Source of the DNA: Linum tenue
Taxonomy: Eukaryota > Streptophyta > Magnoliopsida > Malpighiales > Linaceae
DNA length: 64,000 bases
Assembly: GCA_946122785.1 (NCBI GenBank)
Contig: CAMGYJ010000008.1
Span: 25,631,475 to 25,695,474 of the forward strand
Direction: 5' to 3'
Shown: piece by piece, positions 44,834-56,587 of the stretch
How positions within the stretch are numbered: the stretch's first letter is position 1
Layout: the number at the start of each line of letters is the position of its first letter
Program-made: the position numbers and the translations under genes
Notes under the pieces: model-generated
Told to the model about the DNA's origin: nothing
Database searches by the model: none
The model's input: the letters and a program-made list of their open reading frames with translations, nothing else

Positions 44834-45474
44834 CCAGGGTCTCCAAGAATGGATCAATCCAGGACTAGGAAGAAAGAGCCCTATCCAGACGTTCACAAAT
44901 GCAGGCAACGCCCATATGTTTATTCGTCCACGTGAATTGATATCCCTGAAAACTTGGATCATGAAGGCCCATATCCTGAACAAAACCTCGAAGGCTCATC
45001 GATTGCGCCACATTCCACGCTAATCCACCATCCTTTTCCCCCTCATGAAGAGTAGAATTGAACTCGCCAATTACAGTATAGGGTAGGTGAATATTATCAC
45101 AAATATCATGAAGCTGAGCCAACTAAGTAGCTCTTATTGCCATATCACATCTAATGCAAACAAAAATCACAACATAAGAAAAATCCACTTCATTAATTTG
45201 AGCACAAATACAGAAGTTGGAATGAAAAAACAACAAAGTATCAACCCCGGGGGACCAAGCAACTACTAACCCTCCTGATGCATCAATTGCATCAACAAAG
45301 AAACAACGAGAAATATCAAATCCTAAACCCTGCATACGACGGGACACTACTCTCCGGCTCGATCGAGTTTAAAAAAAACACGATATCCGATTTATTGGAA
45401 TGAACTAGACCGACAGTTTTTTGGAATGTGAGTGATGGTCCAATTCCCCTCACATTCGAGGACAAAAGCCTCAT
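44834..45474 (-). pseudogene. L1 ORF2 start: APE-type endonuclease (copy B)
   Basis: The ATG at 45472-45474 opens MRLLSSNVRGIG, the usual L1 endonuclease start with Ser in place of Trp. Sequence then shifts frame near 45350 to SRRMQGLGFDISRCFFVDA and SGGLVVAWSPGVD. A stop lies near 45123, after which YTVIGEFNSTLHEGEKDGG (GDFN-type motif, D changed to E) and GYQFTWTNKHMG, then CERLDRAL, follow. The ATG overlaps the ORF1 stop codon in ATGA. Confidence 0.85.
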
Positions 45475-47445
45475 TTATCTGATGGGGGCCACTCTAGGCT
45501 GGCTTCCTCCACCTTATCAGCTGATTCCACAAATTGTTTCTTCGGCGTAGGAGGATCTCCCACCTCCCTCTTCATTTTGTCCAAACCACGCTTACGATTT
45601 CCAATCACTAGGTCCAATACATTGGTACCGTATTCATTCAGTGGTGCAGGTGGATTAGAGCCATCCTTCTGGGTACTTCCCGCTCGAACATCCCTTACCA
45701 TATTCCCAGTTGGGAAAGACCTAGACTCACCATCACCCTTAGTTAAGATCAACCCAGCCTCAATGGCCGCAACCACTTGGTTAACCCAACCCTTAGTGGG
45801 CTGGCCGATCCTTCTAGGATCTCCTACAGGCGATCGTCTTTTGATCTCAAAGGTTTGGAAATTTCCCGAGAAATGATATTCATCAGATTCACAGGCAGCT
45901 TGATGATTCCCTACTGTACCCTCATTAGATTCCACGGGATTAATTTCCACGTTAATACCTGAAGGCTGCAGTAGCTCCTTTCTCTTCCTCAGATGACGGC
46001 GAGCCGTCCCAGGCCTCCCCGTAGCGTGTCCAGCGGCGAGCTTCTTCAGCCGCAAGCTCGACCGGAGTTGCAGGTCCTTCTGCATGATGAGCATGTCCCC
46101 ATTTCGACCCCCTGCATATCCATCATCTTCAACCATGCTTACAGCGGGAGTGGAGTTGGCAGCAAGAGGCTGGATGGGAAGCTCAAGATCTACATCCAGT
46201 CCCTGATCAACACATTCCTCCTCTAACTCCTCCTCGAGAATCAGGCGGCGACGACGGGATTGTTCCATGATCTCATTCGGTTGCGGAGCAGTCTCCCAAT
46301 GGTGCGGAGCAGCTCTCGGCCGACTGTCAACAGGAAGACGTGAAGCATGCTTGTTTCCAGGAGCGTGTGCAGCCACCCTAGGAGATTTTTTGCCCCGCGA
46401 CTTGCGCCCACCCATTTTGACACGAGGTGATGACTTGATCGGAAATCCTTTGGTTCTAGCACGATGGCCAGAAGTTCTATCTGAAAAGCCATGAGTTGGA
46501 TCCAACGGCGCCCCCACACGAGCTGGAGGGTGAACTGCTGCCTCAGAAGGCTTGCGCTGAAGGTGAACACCCCTCCTACCTTGATCATGTGCATCACGCA
46601 CCTCCATGCCGCTCTCTTCCTTGATGCCATTATGTTGGACCATCTGCACACCTCCTTACTGTTTTACTTGAACACTCCAATTCACCCAAACTTAATTACG
46701 ATTATTTTGGAAAGGAGAGTTGTCATCCTCATAATCATAGATCTTCCTACCGATCTTTCTCATGGACATGTGAGGGCCGAAGCGCAACTTCCCAGACGGG
46801 GGATCATAAGAACAGGCACGCTTGGAATGCTCCACCCGACCACAGTGAAAACAGAAGGTCGGCAGAAACTCATATTTTAGATTCACCCAGAAGGTACCAA
46901 TCTCTTCACTGGCTGCCATGATATGGGAGCGCAGGGGTTTGGAGAAGTCTATTAGTGCTCGAACCTTCACAAAGCATTCATTCGTATCATTAGAAGCAAA
47001 GACTCCCTACTCAAGGACTTGCCCAACGGTGCCATGTGCCACCTTCTGGCCAAACTGCTTGGTACATCAGTCCTCATTCACGTTCCAAAGCTGCACCCGA
47101 AATGGAGCAATGGCATGGTCCTCAAAGGTACTTAGAGTGATCATTGATGACCAGGACCTTAGATGGAGAATTTCATCCATTACCACCCACGGGGTTTGTT
47201 TGAGAGCCCAAACCCGTGCTTCAGCGGTCGGCAGCACAATTTCAAATAGTCCATGTTTTGTCACGGACACTCGTAGCTGACCCTTGATTTGCCAAGAGCG
47301 AACAACACACCTCTCAACTCCGCAGGCGTGGTAATGGCATCAGTGAATAGCCGTCCCAGCAGTACAGGATGCTCGGATCTGAACCTCCTTGAAGGAGAAT
47401 TGTACCACCTGGTCGTCAGCAATGCGATTAAGCTGGTAGAAAGCA
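45471..47445 (-). pseudogene. L1 ORF1 (copy B): DUF4283, CCHC knuckle, basic tail
   Basis: The N-terminal part near 47300-47440 reads LLGRLFTDAITTPAELRGVL. DUF4283 continues at 47067-47270 with HGLFEIVLPTAEARVWALKQ and FRVQLWNV. After a stop and frameshift near 46970-47060, VKVRALIDFSKPL and a CX2CX4HX4C knuckle (CFHCGRVEHSKRAC) follow at 46692-46970. A 392-residue frame (45471-46649) forms a long Arg/Lys-rich tail ending PPSDK. The long intact tail suggests the copy is younger than LINE A. The product binds LINE RNA. Confidence 0.85.
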
Positions 47446-47911
47446 ACCAATTAATTTTATTCCTTCCGTTACTTGGTTATGGTAATCTATGCCAATATAT
47501 TTGATTTTCTTCCCTTGTCATATTTGGCTAGAACTCTAATTTCCTTTTCTTTGTGGAATTCTATTTCAATCAAATCTTTTCCATAACTGAAAATGATTCT
47601 CCAAATCAAGCTTCCATAACTCTATAAATAGAGACCATCCCATCTCATTCTTCATATCTTTACATACTTAAACACACAAAATTCCACCAAGAGCTCTCAA
47701 TATCAACATGGTCTACAAGCAAGCAAATCAAGGTGAGAGAAAAAGTTCTTCGTCACCACTAATGGCCGTCGGCCAAATTTTCTTATTATTTTTTTTATGT
47801 GGTCTCTCTCTCCCCCTCTCTCTCTCTTGTTGATGCATGGAATAGTAGGCCAAACTAGGCATGCCATGTCCTATGACCGAGTCTAATCCTACTCAAACAT
47901 AATCTTGTAGG
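47446..47911 (+). promoter_or_regulatory. promoter, leader and 5' intron of the PMD gene
   Basis: A CTCTATAAATAGAG TATA box at 47623-47630 precedes a leader beginning near 47655. A likely 5' intron runs from GTGAGA at 47733 to CTTGTAG at 47910, with a CT-rich tract (47808-47828) inside it. An ATG at 47707 in the leader is out of frame with the main ORF after splicing and would act as a short upstream ORF. Confidence 0.55.
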
Positions 47912-49540
47912 ATGTCTAACCCCGAGTATGAAAAGGAGAGGATGACAGCTACACGAGAGTACCGCAAAGAGTTCAAAGGGCTAGAGAAGCAAAAGGGATT
48001 TAAGATGGTATATTTGGATGTCAAAGATAATGGAGTTGGTATGCTTGGCCCCTACATCATTGACCCTGCCACCCTAGAGGCTTCAAAACATTGTCGTTAC
48101 CCCCATGGTGGTGACAAGCTACTCTACAAGGCCAACCCAAAACCATCACCATTCTTTCACCTCGCCACACAAAAGAAGCTGATCAGGTCGTGGCCCCAAC
48201 AAGACCCTGTGTACAACCGTTGGTACAATAGACTAAAGAAGGACGAGGAGACCACCAAACTTTGGGCTCGAGCAGGAATTGATCAACTCCTTCATCTAAT
48301 GACAGAAATTAAGGACCCCGACCCTCAACTTTTCAAGGCTGCCACCTGCTTCTGGTCAACAGGTTCCAACTGGTTTGTCTTGGGTGCGATGACTATCACC
48401 CTAATGGATGTGGAAACCTTCACATTCACAGGTGTGACCCCAGTTCTTCTAAATCGAGAAACCAGGAAGCAATACCCTCCATTCACGGCTGGCTCCTTCA
48501 AATCTCTTCATAGCCAATGCAATCCCGATCCCTCTACCCCTATCACCCATCAATAGCGAGCGAGATTCCTTCAATATTGGCTATACAAGTTTATCGTTTG
48601 TCCTAGGACCCCGAACCCCCATCAAGGCCTCTCGAAAGTATCTTGTTACCTTGCTGATGGGTATGTGAAAGATGACCTTGCAGAGATCATTCTTGGGCAT
48701 CTTTACCATGGCATGCACACCTTGTCTGACCAAGTTACTTCCGGTACTACCATCACGGGTTCCGGCCCCCTTTGGTTGGTGGATCTATGGCTCCAATCCT
48801 ACTTTCCAATATTTCGGAAGGAGCTACCAACCCTGAAGTCTGTGGGCTGAAAACATATTCCGCTTACTTATGGTCATTACTACAACAATGCTATGTCCTT
48901 GGGAAAGAAATTTGAAGAATGCTTCTCCGTCTTTCATGGTCTGAAATCTCTTGAGATTCACCCCCTTCAGAACCCGCCTCCTTGGTCCACCATTGTTCAC
49001 AAGGACTTCGAGACCCAAAGACGAAGATGAACGTGATGAATATCGATGCTTTGTGCTCCAATGGAAAGATTCAACTTGGTCATGAGACCTCGTACTCTTC
49101 CCTATGGGGACAAAACTAGACACTTTCACCGAGGTTTACAATCCACGCTTTGTGGCTCGTCAGTTTGGCCTCATGCAAATGTGACCATTATTTCTGACGC
49201 TCTCACCCAACTTTGCAGCACCCATGAAACATAAGTATTTGAAGGCAAAAAGGTGGACAAGTTGATAATGTGGCAAAGTATACAAGGGGACACCACGAAG
49301 TTCAAGTGTTTTGAGCCAAGGAAGGATGCACTATTTCGGGTCTTTCAAACGGTCTTTCCCGACAAAATGTAGAACTTTAGTCTTTTGATGGTTTAGCCCC
49401 CGTCACAACACAAGTCTTGCTTTACAATGTTCCAAAAAAACAACAACTCAGAAGCCGTCAACTCTAGCAACCAAAGCGAGAGTGTCAAAGAAACCAGACC
49501 CTCTTCCATCACTTCCAAGGCTAAATGACGAGCATGTAAG
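47912..49540 (+). pseudogene. plant mobile domain (PMD) protein, N-terminal part
   Basis: The ATG at 47912 sits one base after a splice acceptor. The frame 47912-48556 includes EYRKEFKGLEKQKGFKMVYL, CRYPHGGDKLLYKANPKPSPFF and AATCFWSTGSNWFVLGAMTITLMD. The last is the core of the plant mobile (aminotransferase-like) domain. After a TAG at 48554, PMD sequence continues to about 49025 with FLQYWLYKFIVCPRTPNP, HLYHGMHTLSDQ and GPLWLVDLWLQSYFPIF. Further stops follow. The exon ends at a GTAAGC donor near 49535. PMD occurs in plant Gypsy and MULE elements and in host MAIN-like proteins. The stops and setting indicate a TE gene relic. Confidence 0.75.
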
Positions 49541-50007
49541 CTTCCTCCCTCTCAAACTCTTTGTCATACTTAGAATTTTTTTCATATCTTTTGAGTTCAC
49601 CCTAAAACTTTGTTTTCAAATGTAGGTCTTAGTGTAGATAGCCCCCCCCCCCCCAGAGAGTGATATGGATCTCGCCTCTCGCCTCGCCTCTCTCTCTCTC
49701 TCGCCTCTATTTGTTTCCTTAAAATTAAATACATGCTTTATGACAGAGGCGGGTTCTGTCTACACTCTCGCCTCTCTCTCATGACAGAGAGTGGTATGAG
49801 CGTTTGAAAAGTACATCGGGGCTATCTACACTCTCGCCTCTATTTGTTTCAAACCCTCATCAGCGTTGGTGTCATAGATGCGAGAGAGAGAGAGAGAGAG
49901 GGAGAGGCGAGGCCTCTATTTGTTTCAAACCCTCATCAGCGTTGGTTTCATAGATGCGAGAGAGAGAGAGGGAGGGAGAGGCGAGGCGAGAGAGAGAGAG
50001 GCGAGAG
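49541..50007. repeat. CT/GA microsatellites and duplicated 60-70-bp unit
   Basis: It holds a C13 run at about 49641, (TC)n at 49689-49702, (GA)n at 49880-49900 and 49958-49970, and two copies of TTTGTTTCAAACCCTCATCA (49847 and 49920). The CCTCATCAGCGTTGGTGTCATA piece resembles units of the array at 50713-51120. Confidence 0.8.
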
Positions 50008-50507
50008 TGATATGGATCTATTAGAAAAACAAATACTTGCTTTATTAAATTTTAAATTTCTAAAATGATCCTAAGGTAATCCAAGGTCATAGCCACGGCT
50101 TATGACCATTAGATTGATGGGAATTCAAGAGCATGTACGAATTGCAAAGAGAAAGAAATGTATGTTTTCCAAACATGCAAAAAATTTGTGTCCTCAATTC
50201 CAAATGTCAAAACCTTAATTATTTTTGCCGAACAAAAATTAGCCCTACCCATTTGATGTTAAAAATTAGCCTCTACTAATCTCAACTAATATGTACTCAT
50301 TGACTAGGCACTGCTAATCTCAACTGATTGATAGTTGAATTAAATAAAAGTCAACTTGAAATTTATTGGTACTTATTGACTCGCTACTACAAATCTCAAC
50401 CAATTCTATTCAACCTTCAACTTCAAACATTCCTTTCATGTTTTAAGTGAGGTATCATTTTGAGTTTTAAGTAGAGTGGTTGCTCCGGACAAAATGTGGT
50501 GTCTACA
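50008..50507 (-). repeat. LARD left (3') LTR, about 500 bp retained
   Basis: Collinear with 58095-58489 and 55550-55664 of the right LTR. The minus-strand start TGTAGACACC abuts a purine tract (CAAAGGGGGGCAAC on minus, 50508-50521), as expected for a 3' LTR. Confidence 0.8.
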
Positions 50508-50712
50508 GTTGCCCCCCTTTGTATATCTCTTTGTATAAAGAGTTATACAAAGTTTCTATAAAGACACCACATTTTGAGAAAGTAGAATGATGGTTGGGTC
50601 GAAGACTCCACAATAAGTGATCTTAGAATGGAGGAAGAACTGAGTTGTGTATGTGTGTGATGTCGAAGCATAGAATTTGTTATTCTTCGTAATATTAAAG
50701 GTAACTGCTATA

Positions 50713-51120
50713 TTTTTCGAGCACTTGTCAGTGTTAGTGTCGTATTTTTCATGCGCTCGCCAGCACCGATTTATTTTCAAACGCTCATCGGCGTTGGTGT
50801 CGTATTTTTCAGGCGCTCGCCAGCACCGAGGTATTTTCAAACGCTCATCAGCGTTGGTGTCATATTTTTCAGGCGCTCGCCAGCATCGATTTAGTTTTCA
50901 AACGCTCATCAGTGATGTTTTCGTATTTTTCAGGTGCTCGCCAGCACTGATGTACTTTTCAAACGCTCATCAGCGTTGGTATTGTATTTTTCAGGCGCTC
51001 GCCAGCACCGATGTATTTTTCAAATGCTCATCAGCGCCGATGCATTTTTCAAACACTCATCAGCGTTGGTGTAGTATTTTTCAGGCTCTCCCCAGCACCG
51101 ATGTACTTTTCAAACACTCA
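50713..51120. repeat. 60/61-bp tandem array in the LARD interior
   Basis: Six to seven units of TTTTCAAACGCTCATCAGCG followed by a GTATTTTTCAGGCGCTCGCC block. Two later units are shortened. A long open frame across it is a by-product of the unit length. Confidence 0.9.
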
Positions 51121-53260
51121 ATAGCAATTTGGTTTTTGCGAATGCAATTTGGTTATTGACTTATCGAGATTCTTGATTGACCTCTAAATGTTGATTATGG
51201 TGGAGTTTCAACTTCTGGCTTGCTCTCAAAATGATGAGTACCTTGGATGATGTGATTTTGGCTATAACGGCTTTCTTATCATCAAAGTTACTACTTGAAG
51301 GTCCTTCTTGCCGTATCTTGAGATTGATCGGGCAAGACTTTGGCTTGGTGCAGACAGTTGGTCCTTCAAAAGCTAAATAGGGGCACCTAATTTGTAAGTC
51401 CCACAACATTTTTCTTCTTTTTTTCTTTTTTTCTTTTGCTTTTTTGTGTGGGACTTACTTGACTTTGTTATGCCCCCATCTATGCTTCTATCTTCCTTGA
51501 TCTAGCATTTGTCTTTGGTAGGAGTAGTATCAAAAAGTGCGAGTTTGTCTTGATGATTGATAATGTAGGTGCTTTTCTCGTTGGCTAAGTTGAATCAGCT
51601 ATTCTTTTTCGTAGAAATGAGGATTCTGACTCCATGTGCTTGTTTGTATAGATGAGTGCTTCACTTGTGAGACTCTGTGAGAGTTTTCTTGCTATTATAG
51701 AAATGTTTGACTCCCTGTGCATCGGGGTTTGGCTATTCGACTTCACGTAAATTGAGCCTCAATTTCTTGGCGAAAGTCGACTATATTGGTGACGAGATTC
51801 TACAAGTAGCATGATGTCGTATACTCATTACACCTTTTGACTATTAGCTCACATAATTCATGGACACCAGTGGGGTGTTTATGTCTAGATTTTAGCAAAC
51901 CCGTACACATTGAACACTAGTGGGTGCTCAAAATATCGATAGTAGAATGGTGTTTATAATCGCTCGACACCAGTGGGGTGTTCACATTTTCTTAGCATGA
52001 CAATCTCATGGCTTAACTTTGAAAATAAAACTGATTTTGGATGGCTTTCATGTTTGTAGAAGATAAATCCATTTTAAAAAGGACCCAAAGTGGCATTCGC
52101 TATTTTGATTAAAAAAAACCCATTGATGCGAACTCTTAATTTAAGATTGATACCATTCACCACAATGCTCCATAGAGGTTGAAAATTGAAAGATCTTTTA
52201 TTCATGACGATGGAAGCAAAAGCGATACAACTCTTAACAAGGTAAAGTCTCTTGATTAGTTGATGATAATCAACATCATCCATTCATTGAACTTTGCTTC
52301 GTGGCTTTCCTATTGATTTTCTTGATTGGGCTGCAAGTTGTGGTTGCCCTCCTTTAGTGAGTCGTGGTTTTCTTCAAAGTTTTTTATGAAAGCCTTATGG
52401 AAAATGCTCAAATGTTCTTTCGTTTTTTCAAGTGTCGCTAACCTTCTTTTCATGAAGTATAATTCCCTCTTTAGTGACTCCAAAATGATCATAACTTTGG
52501 ATCCTGTCGATGTTTAAGGATTTGAATTTTCCTTGAGGAAGAGAAGTTTTGAGGAAACCTGGATTGTCTCAATATTGTCAAATTATTTCCTTTTTTAATG
52601 ATGGTGTATGTGTGATGCATAGATGCACTGATGATTCAATGGATGCACGTGCACTTTTAAAATGTTTTCATGATTTATTTCGAATGCATAAGCGAAAAAC
52701 AAAGAGAGAATGGTGCTTATAAGTTTTATTTTATAAAAAAAAATTACAATGTTCACACATACAAATTATTTTGCGATTGGAAGTATACAACACAAGTTAT
52801 CACATAGTTAGAAAATATATATATATACAGATAATAAAATCATAACCCTATTTTGGTAGACCTAGGGCTTTCGGAGGGCATACTGACGTGATTTTAGGAT
52901 AGTTTCGGGATATGTTAAGGATGGCTGAAGGTGGTTGCTATGTTTACTATTTGCTTGCAGAGGAATTTCTAGGGATTTGGCTCCCAAGTTGTATCCTACC
53001 ATAGCCCTCTCGAGCTGAGATCATCCTCGGATCTGAGTTCAACTTGGTTAGAAAATTTTGCGTGACTACCACTACTGTGGATGTCACGGTAATCCTTTCA
53101 ATTTTCTAAAAGGATAGCTCGGGTATAGAGCTTTTATGCATGAATGCAGAATTTAATTGCTAAAATATAATTGTGCAAATAATAAAGTAAACACCCAACA
53201 CGTAATAGAAAGTTAGAAAAACTTATCGAACTTAATTATGTAGCTTGACTCTCTAATAGT
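51121..53260 (-). other. LARD internal region without recognised domains
   Basis: No retroviral domains seen. A minus-strand frame at 52310-52492 is Lys/Glu/Leu-rich and could form a short coiled coil. Repeated ACACCAGTGGGGTGTT pieces occur near 51865, 51905 and 51965. Confidence 0.5.
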
Positions 53261-53277
53261 CCCTAGCGGAGTTGCCA
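53261..53277 (-). other. LARD primer-binding site
   Basis: On the minus strand TGGCAACTCCGCTAGGG lies two bases after an LTR end GGTTGCGACA (53280). This resembles the TGGCGACTCCGCTGGGG site of many plant LTR elements. I do not assign the tRNA. Confidence 0.6.
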
Positions 53278-53922
53278 TCTGTCGCAACCTTCCCTCCGGG
53301 GGTCGTCGGGTCGCGTTCTCTTTGGAGTCGCCATCGATCTTACTTGAAGTGGATCAAACACTCTTCGGTAGGCTCTAACCTTAGGGTCAGAACCGAGGTG
53401 TGGTCTGCGATTAAGAGATTCGGGTTCGGGAGTACGGTTACTTAAGTCGATAAGTTTTTATACGAGTTGGGTGTATTTTGGTAATAATTTTTTAATTTTA
53501 GGATCCCAATGGACCATTAAATAATTTTAATCATATTAGCTGTAATTTAATTATACACCCACTGACATAAAAATTAAATGATAAAGTTAATTGCTTAGTT
53601 GGACTCGAACCTTATCGGTTGCCTAAGTACCCGTAATACGGGATCAAAGTCCACGTAGTTCGTTATGTGACTTTGATAATTTTGAATGTAACTTTTACTA
53701 CGTTCCACCGATCGTGGTTCTTGTATTAAAAAAAAAAATTGTTAATGAGATTTAAGTTGATTTATTATGAAGTTATGAAAAAAAGAACACTAGGATTTTA
53801 GCTATTAAGAAGTAATTTTGATGCATTAGAAAAGAAACAAGATAAACTTAATCCGCATTCAACATTTTGTATTAATGATATTAAACAATAAAAAGAAACG
53901 GGATATTGAATTTAGAAATGAT

Positions 53923-54013
53923 GGGCCAGCAACCCAACTGGCTAAAGTGTCAGTCGTCCAGCTCGTTCGTACATGAGGACACGGGTTCGAAACTCGTTCT
54001 CGCCAATTTTTTT
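53923..54013 (+). ncRNA. tRNA-like / SINE-head sequence
   Basis: An A-box-like TGGCTAAAGTG (53939-53949) and a B-box GGGTTCGAAAC (53983-53993) are 33 bp apart. A T-arm-like hairpin CGGGT/ACTCG surrounds the B box, and a T7 terminator lies at 54007-54013. I cannot fold a full cloverleaf, so it is more likely a tRNA-derived SINE head than a working tRNA gene. Confidence 0.4.
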
Positions 54014-54099
54014 ATTTTCGATTTTTAGTGCAGAGACGAGGGAAGGGCACTTTGGTAATTACGTAAAAGAACGGTGGCAGGGGTATGTAATTTTAAGGA

Positions 54100-55440
54100 A
54101 ACCCTAAGGACAATCTAGTCGTTTGCGCAACCAAGTATAAATTATTTTCTGGAAAACCTAAAAGGCCATAGCGGCCGCCTATCTCTCTCGCCTCTCTCCC
54201 TCTCCCTCTCGTCTCTCTTCTTCTCCTCCAGACAAAAATCAACAACCCTAGCCGCCTTTCTCTCTCTCCTCCTCTGAGACGGGAAGAAATAAGAGGAAAC
54301 TCTTCCTCTGAAACACGAATAGAAACAACAAAACGAGACTCCTCTCCCTATCTTCGATCGCTGGACACAAGAACGACTCGGACTCCCACATTGACCAGAA
54401 ATATTGCGATCTAGGTAAGATTTTGGCTTGCATGTAGGTTTTCTTTTGATTTCCTATTTCAAAAACCTGATTCTAATTTTTGGATTTCGTTTCTTTTCGA
54501 CGAGAAGGAGAAGGGACCAGACCGCCGGCGACGGCCAAACCGAGGGATAAACGAGGTAGGCTTGGATCTTTTTTCCTTCTGATTTAGGTTCGGGTTTGGG
54601 GTTCTAATTTTGTTGTGTTTTGGTTGTCGATGAGTTGGGAGGTGGAGAATCGCGCCGGCCTTGACGAACCCAGCGGCGGAGACGGGAACGGCGAGCTCAC
54701 CGATTACTCTCCCCGTTTAAGGTGGGTTCAAGTCTGTATCCTTTCTTTTGAGTTTCGATTTTAATGTCTTTTTTTCACTAAGGCCAAGTCCAATGCAAAA
54801 CTCCAAATTTGGGGCCTTGAACCCCAAATTTGGGGATTGAACCCCATTTTCCCTTCTTTTGCTCCAATGCAACAAACTCCATATTTGGAGTTCTTAATAT
54901 TTTCAGTTTTTCCATTTACTTAAAAATGTACTTATCCTAGCCTTAATATAATTTATTCATGTTAATTTTTGTATAGTTCGTCATCATTTTTTCATACAAA
55001 TTTTTCGATAGAATTTTGTTAAATTCCGAGTCCGAATTTTTTTGACAAAAAATTATGTACCTAATTTGGGTTTACACACAACACTTGAAAATGATTGATA
55101 TAATTAAATCCCTAACTAATCCCCTAATTAAACTCTCAATTAACACCTAAAATCTTAAAAAGAAAAAGAAAAGCCACGTGGCGGGCTTTGGTGAGCCTCT
55201 ATATCTGGGGGATCCTCCATTTCCACCTCCAAATTTGGGGTTCCATTTGCAGGATCCTCCATTTTTGGAGGCCCAAACCTCCCCATTGGACCATCTCCTC
55301 CTTCATTTTTGCAGATTCCCCCATTAATGGAGTACCCATTGGACTCAGCCTAAGGCTTCTGTTGGATCTAACTCTTATTTTTCCTTGCTTCTACAGATCT
55401 CTAGGATTTGAAGAGAAGCCAGGTAATATCCTTCTAAAAC
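54100..55440 (+). promoter_or_regulatory. promoter- and leader-like sequence within the LARD LTR, plus strand
   Basis: A TATAAAT box (54136-54142) is followed by a GGCCATAGCGGCCGCC box. Then come a CT-rich leader with AACCCTAGCCGCC (54245), a CTAG/GTAAGA donor at 54414 and further GAGGTAGG and CCAG/GTAATA donor-like sites. It resembles the 5' end of a plant gene but no coding exon follows. This is antisense to the LARD. Confidence 0.35.
54782..55350. mobile_element. PIF/Harbinger-type MITE, 569 bp
   Basis: The ends GGCCAAGTCCAATG and (complement) GGCTGAGTCCAATG match at 12 of 14 bases. TAA flanks both sides (54779-54781 and 55351-55353), the 3-bp duplication typical of the superfamily. Inside are repeated CCAAATTTGGGG and GGAGTTC units and no coding sequence. 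Confidence 0.88.
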
Positions 55441-56587
55441 TCAAACTAGATGGCTGATTATTATGGCTAGAATTTTGTTTATATCTTTTTGGTGTTAATA
55501 AACCAGATTTTTCGTTCAAACCCCGGTGGGTTTGTTTGCCCTTAGTATTTGATATGGGTCTATTAGAAAAACGAATATTTGCTTTATTGAATTTTAAATT
55601 TCTAAAATGATCTTAAGGTAATCCAAGGCCATAGCCAAGGCTTATGACCATTAGATTGATGGGAAGCTCCCTTCCAAATTTGGATTGTGGTAAAAATGGT
55701 TGATTTTGAAAAACCGGTATGAGTCGCTTAAATCTGAAAGTCACACTGGTGTTGGGCTTTTATTGGATCAGCGTTAAGCTTGATCAAGAAAAATGTTTAA
55801 AAAAAAACTAGAGTAGTTTTTAATGATCATAGCCACTGCTTGTGATCTATATAACTAAAAGAAAGCTAAAGTTTTAGTAAAGTTTTGACAATCGTGTTTG
55901 TGACTTGTGAACATATAAGCCTGAATAGCTAGGGTACTAGATCAAATAACAATTCAACATTTACTAGAAAGACCTAAAAGATCATATATGATAACGTGTA
56001 TGCTTTAGTATAATACATGGATAAGCTAGCTTAAACAGGTAAGATTTAAAAGGATAAGCAAACCAAACTTGTGTTTTATTCGTTTATAAGATAGCGGAGA
56101 GAGTTCTAGGAAGACGGTAAACATACATGAGCATTACATATCTGTAGACATCAAGCATGGATCATAAACAAGCACAGATCCTCAAAATCTGCTCTACTTC
56201 TAGTGGTTTATTTGAGAAAAAGCTCATGTCGATGTATGGATATTAAGTATGTTTTACTTGATTGAGATGGAAATGAAAAAAAACAGGAAGAAAACCAACC
56301 TGGTTTCTGTAGTCTGATGGCGATGGCTTCGGCTTCTAGCTCTCTGCCTTCTTCGATGCCCTTTATTCAACCCCCTATTCTTGAGAATCACTACCCTCTC
56401 TTATGTGTTTCTAATTGCCGAGGACCAAGGAGTCCAGTGACCCAAGTTGACCGTAGTTGACTCGTTGACTGGGCTGGACTGTGTTGGTCAAAGATGGGCC
56501 TGGGCTTGATTGTGGCCTTGGCTTTGAGTTATGATTGTTTTGAATTTGGGTTCAAACTTATCGATTTCTTCTTTTTGCAGATATTTG

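Larger units (their letters stand above)
44834..47445 (-). mobile_element. L1 LINE copy B, 5' half (endonuclease and ORF1)
   Basis: This continues the LINE interrupted at 32816. It contains the endonuclease N-terminal part of ORF2 and nearly all of ORF1. The sequence becomes unrelated near 47445, so the 5' untranslated region and the first residues of ORF1 appear lost. No target duplication was found between the two outer ends. Confidence 0.88.

Noticed and set aside
49633..50507. Left LARD LTR extended to the TGTAGATAG at 49633
   Set aside because: TGTAGA...TCTACA is attractive, but the right LTR does not end this way and the extension is microsatellite and array sequence.
50677..51159. 160-residue frame with a repeated FKRSSALVSYFSGARQHR
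   Set aside because: It is a product of the 60-bp tandem array; the shorter units change frame.
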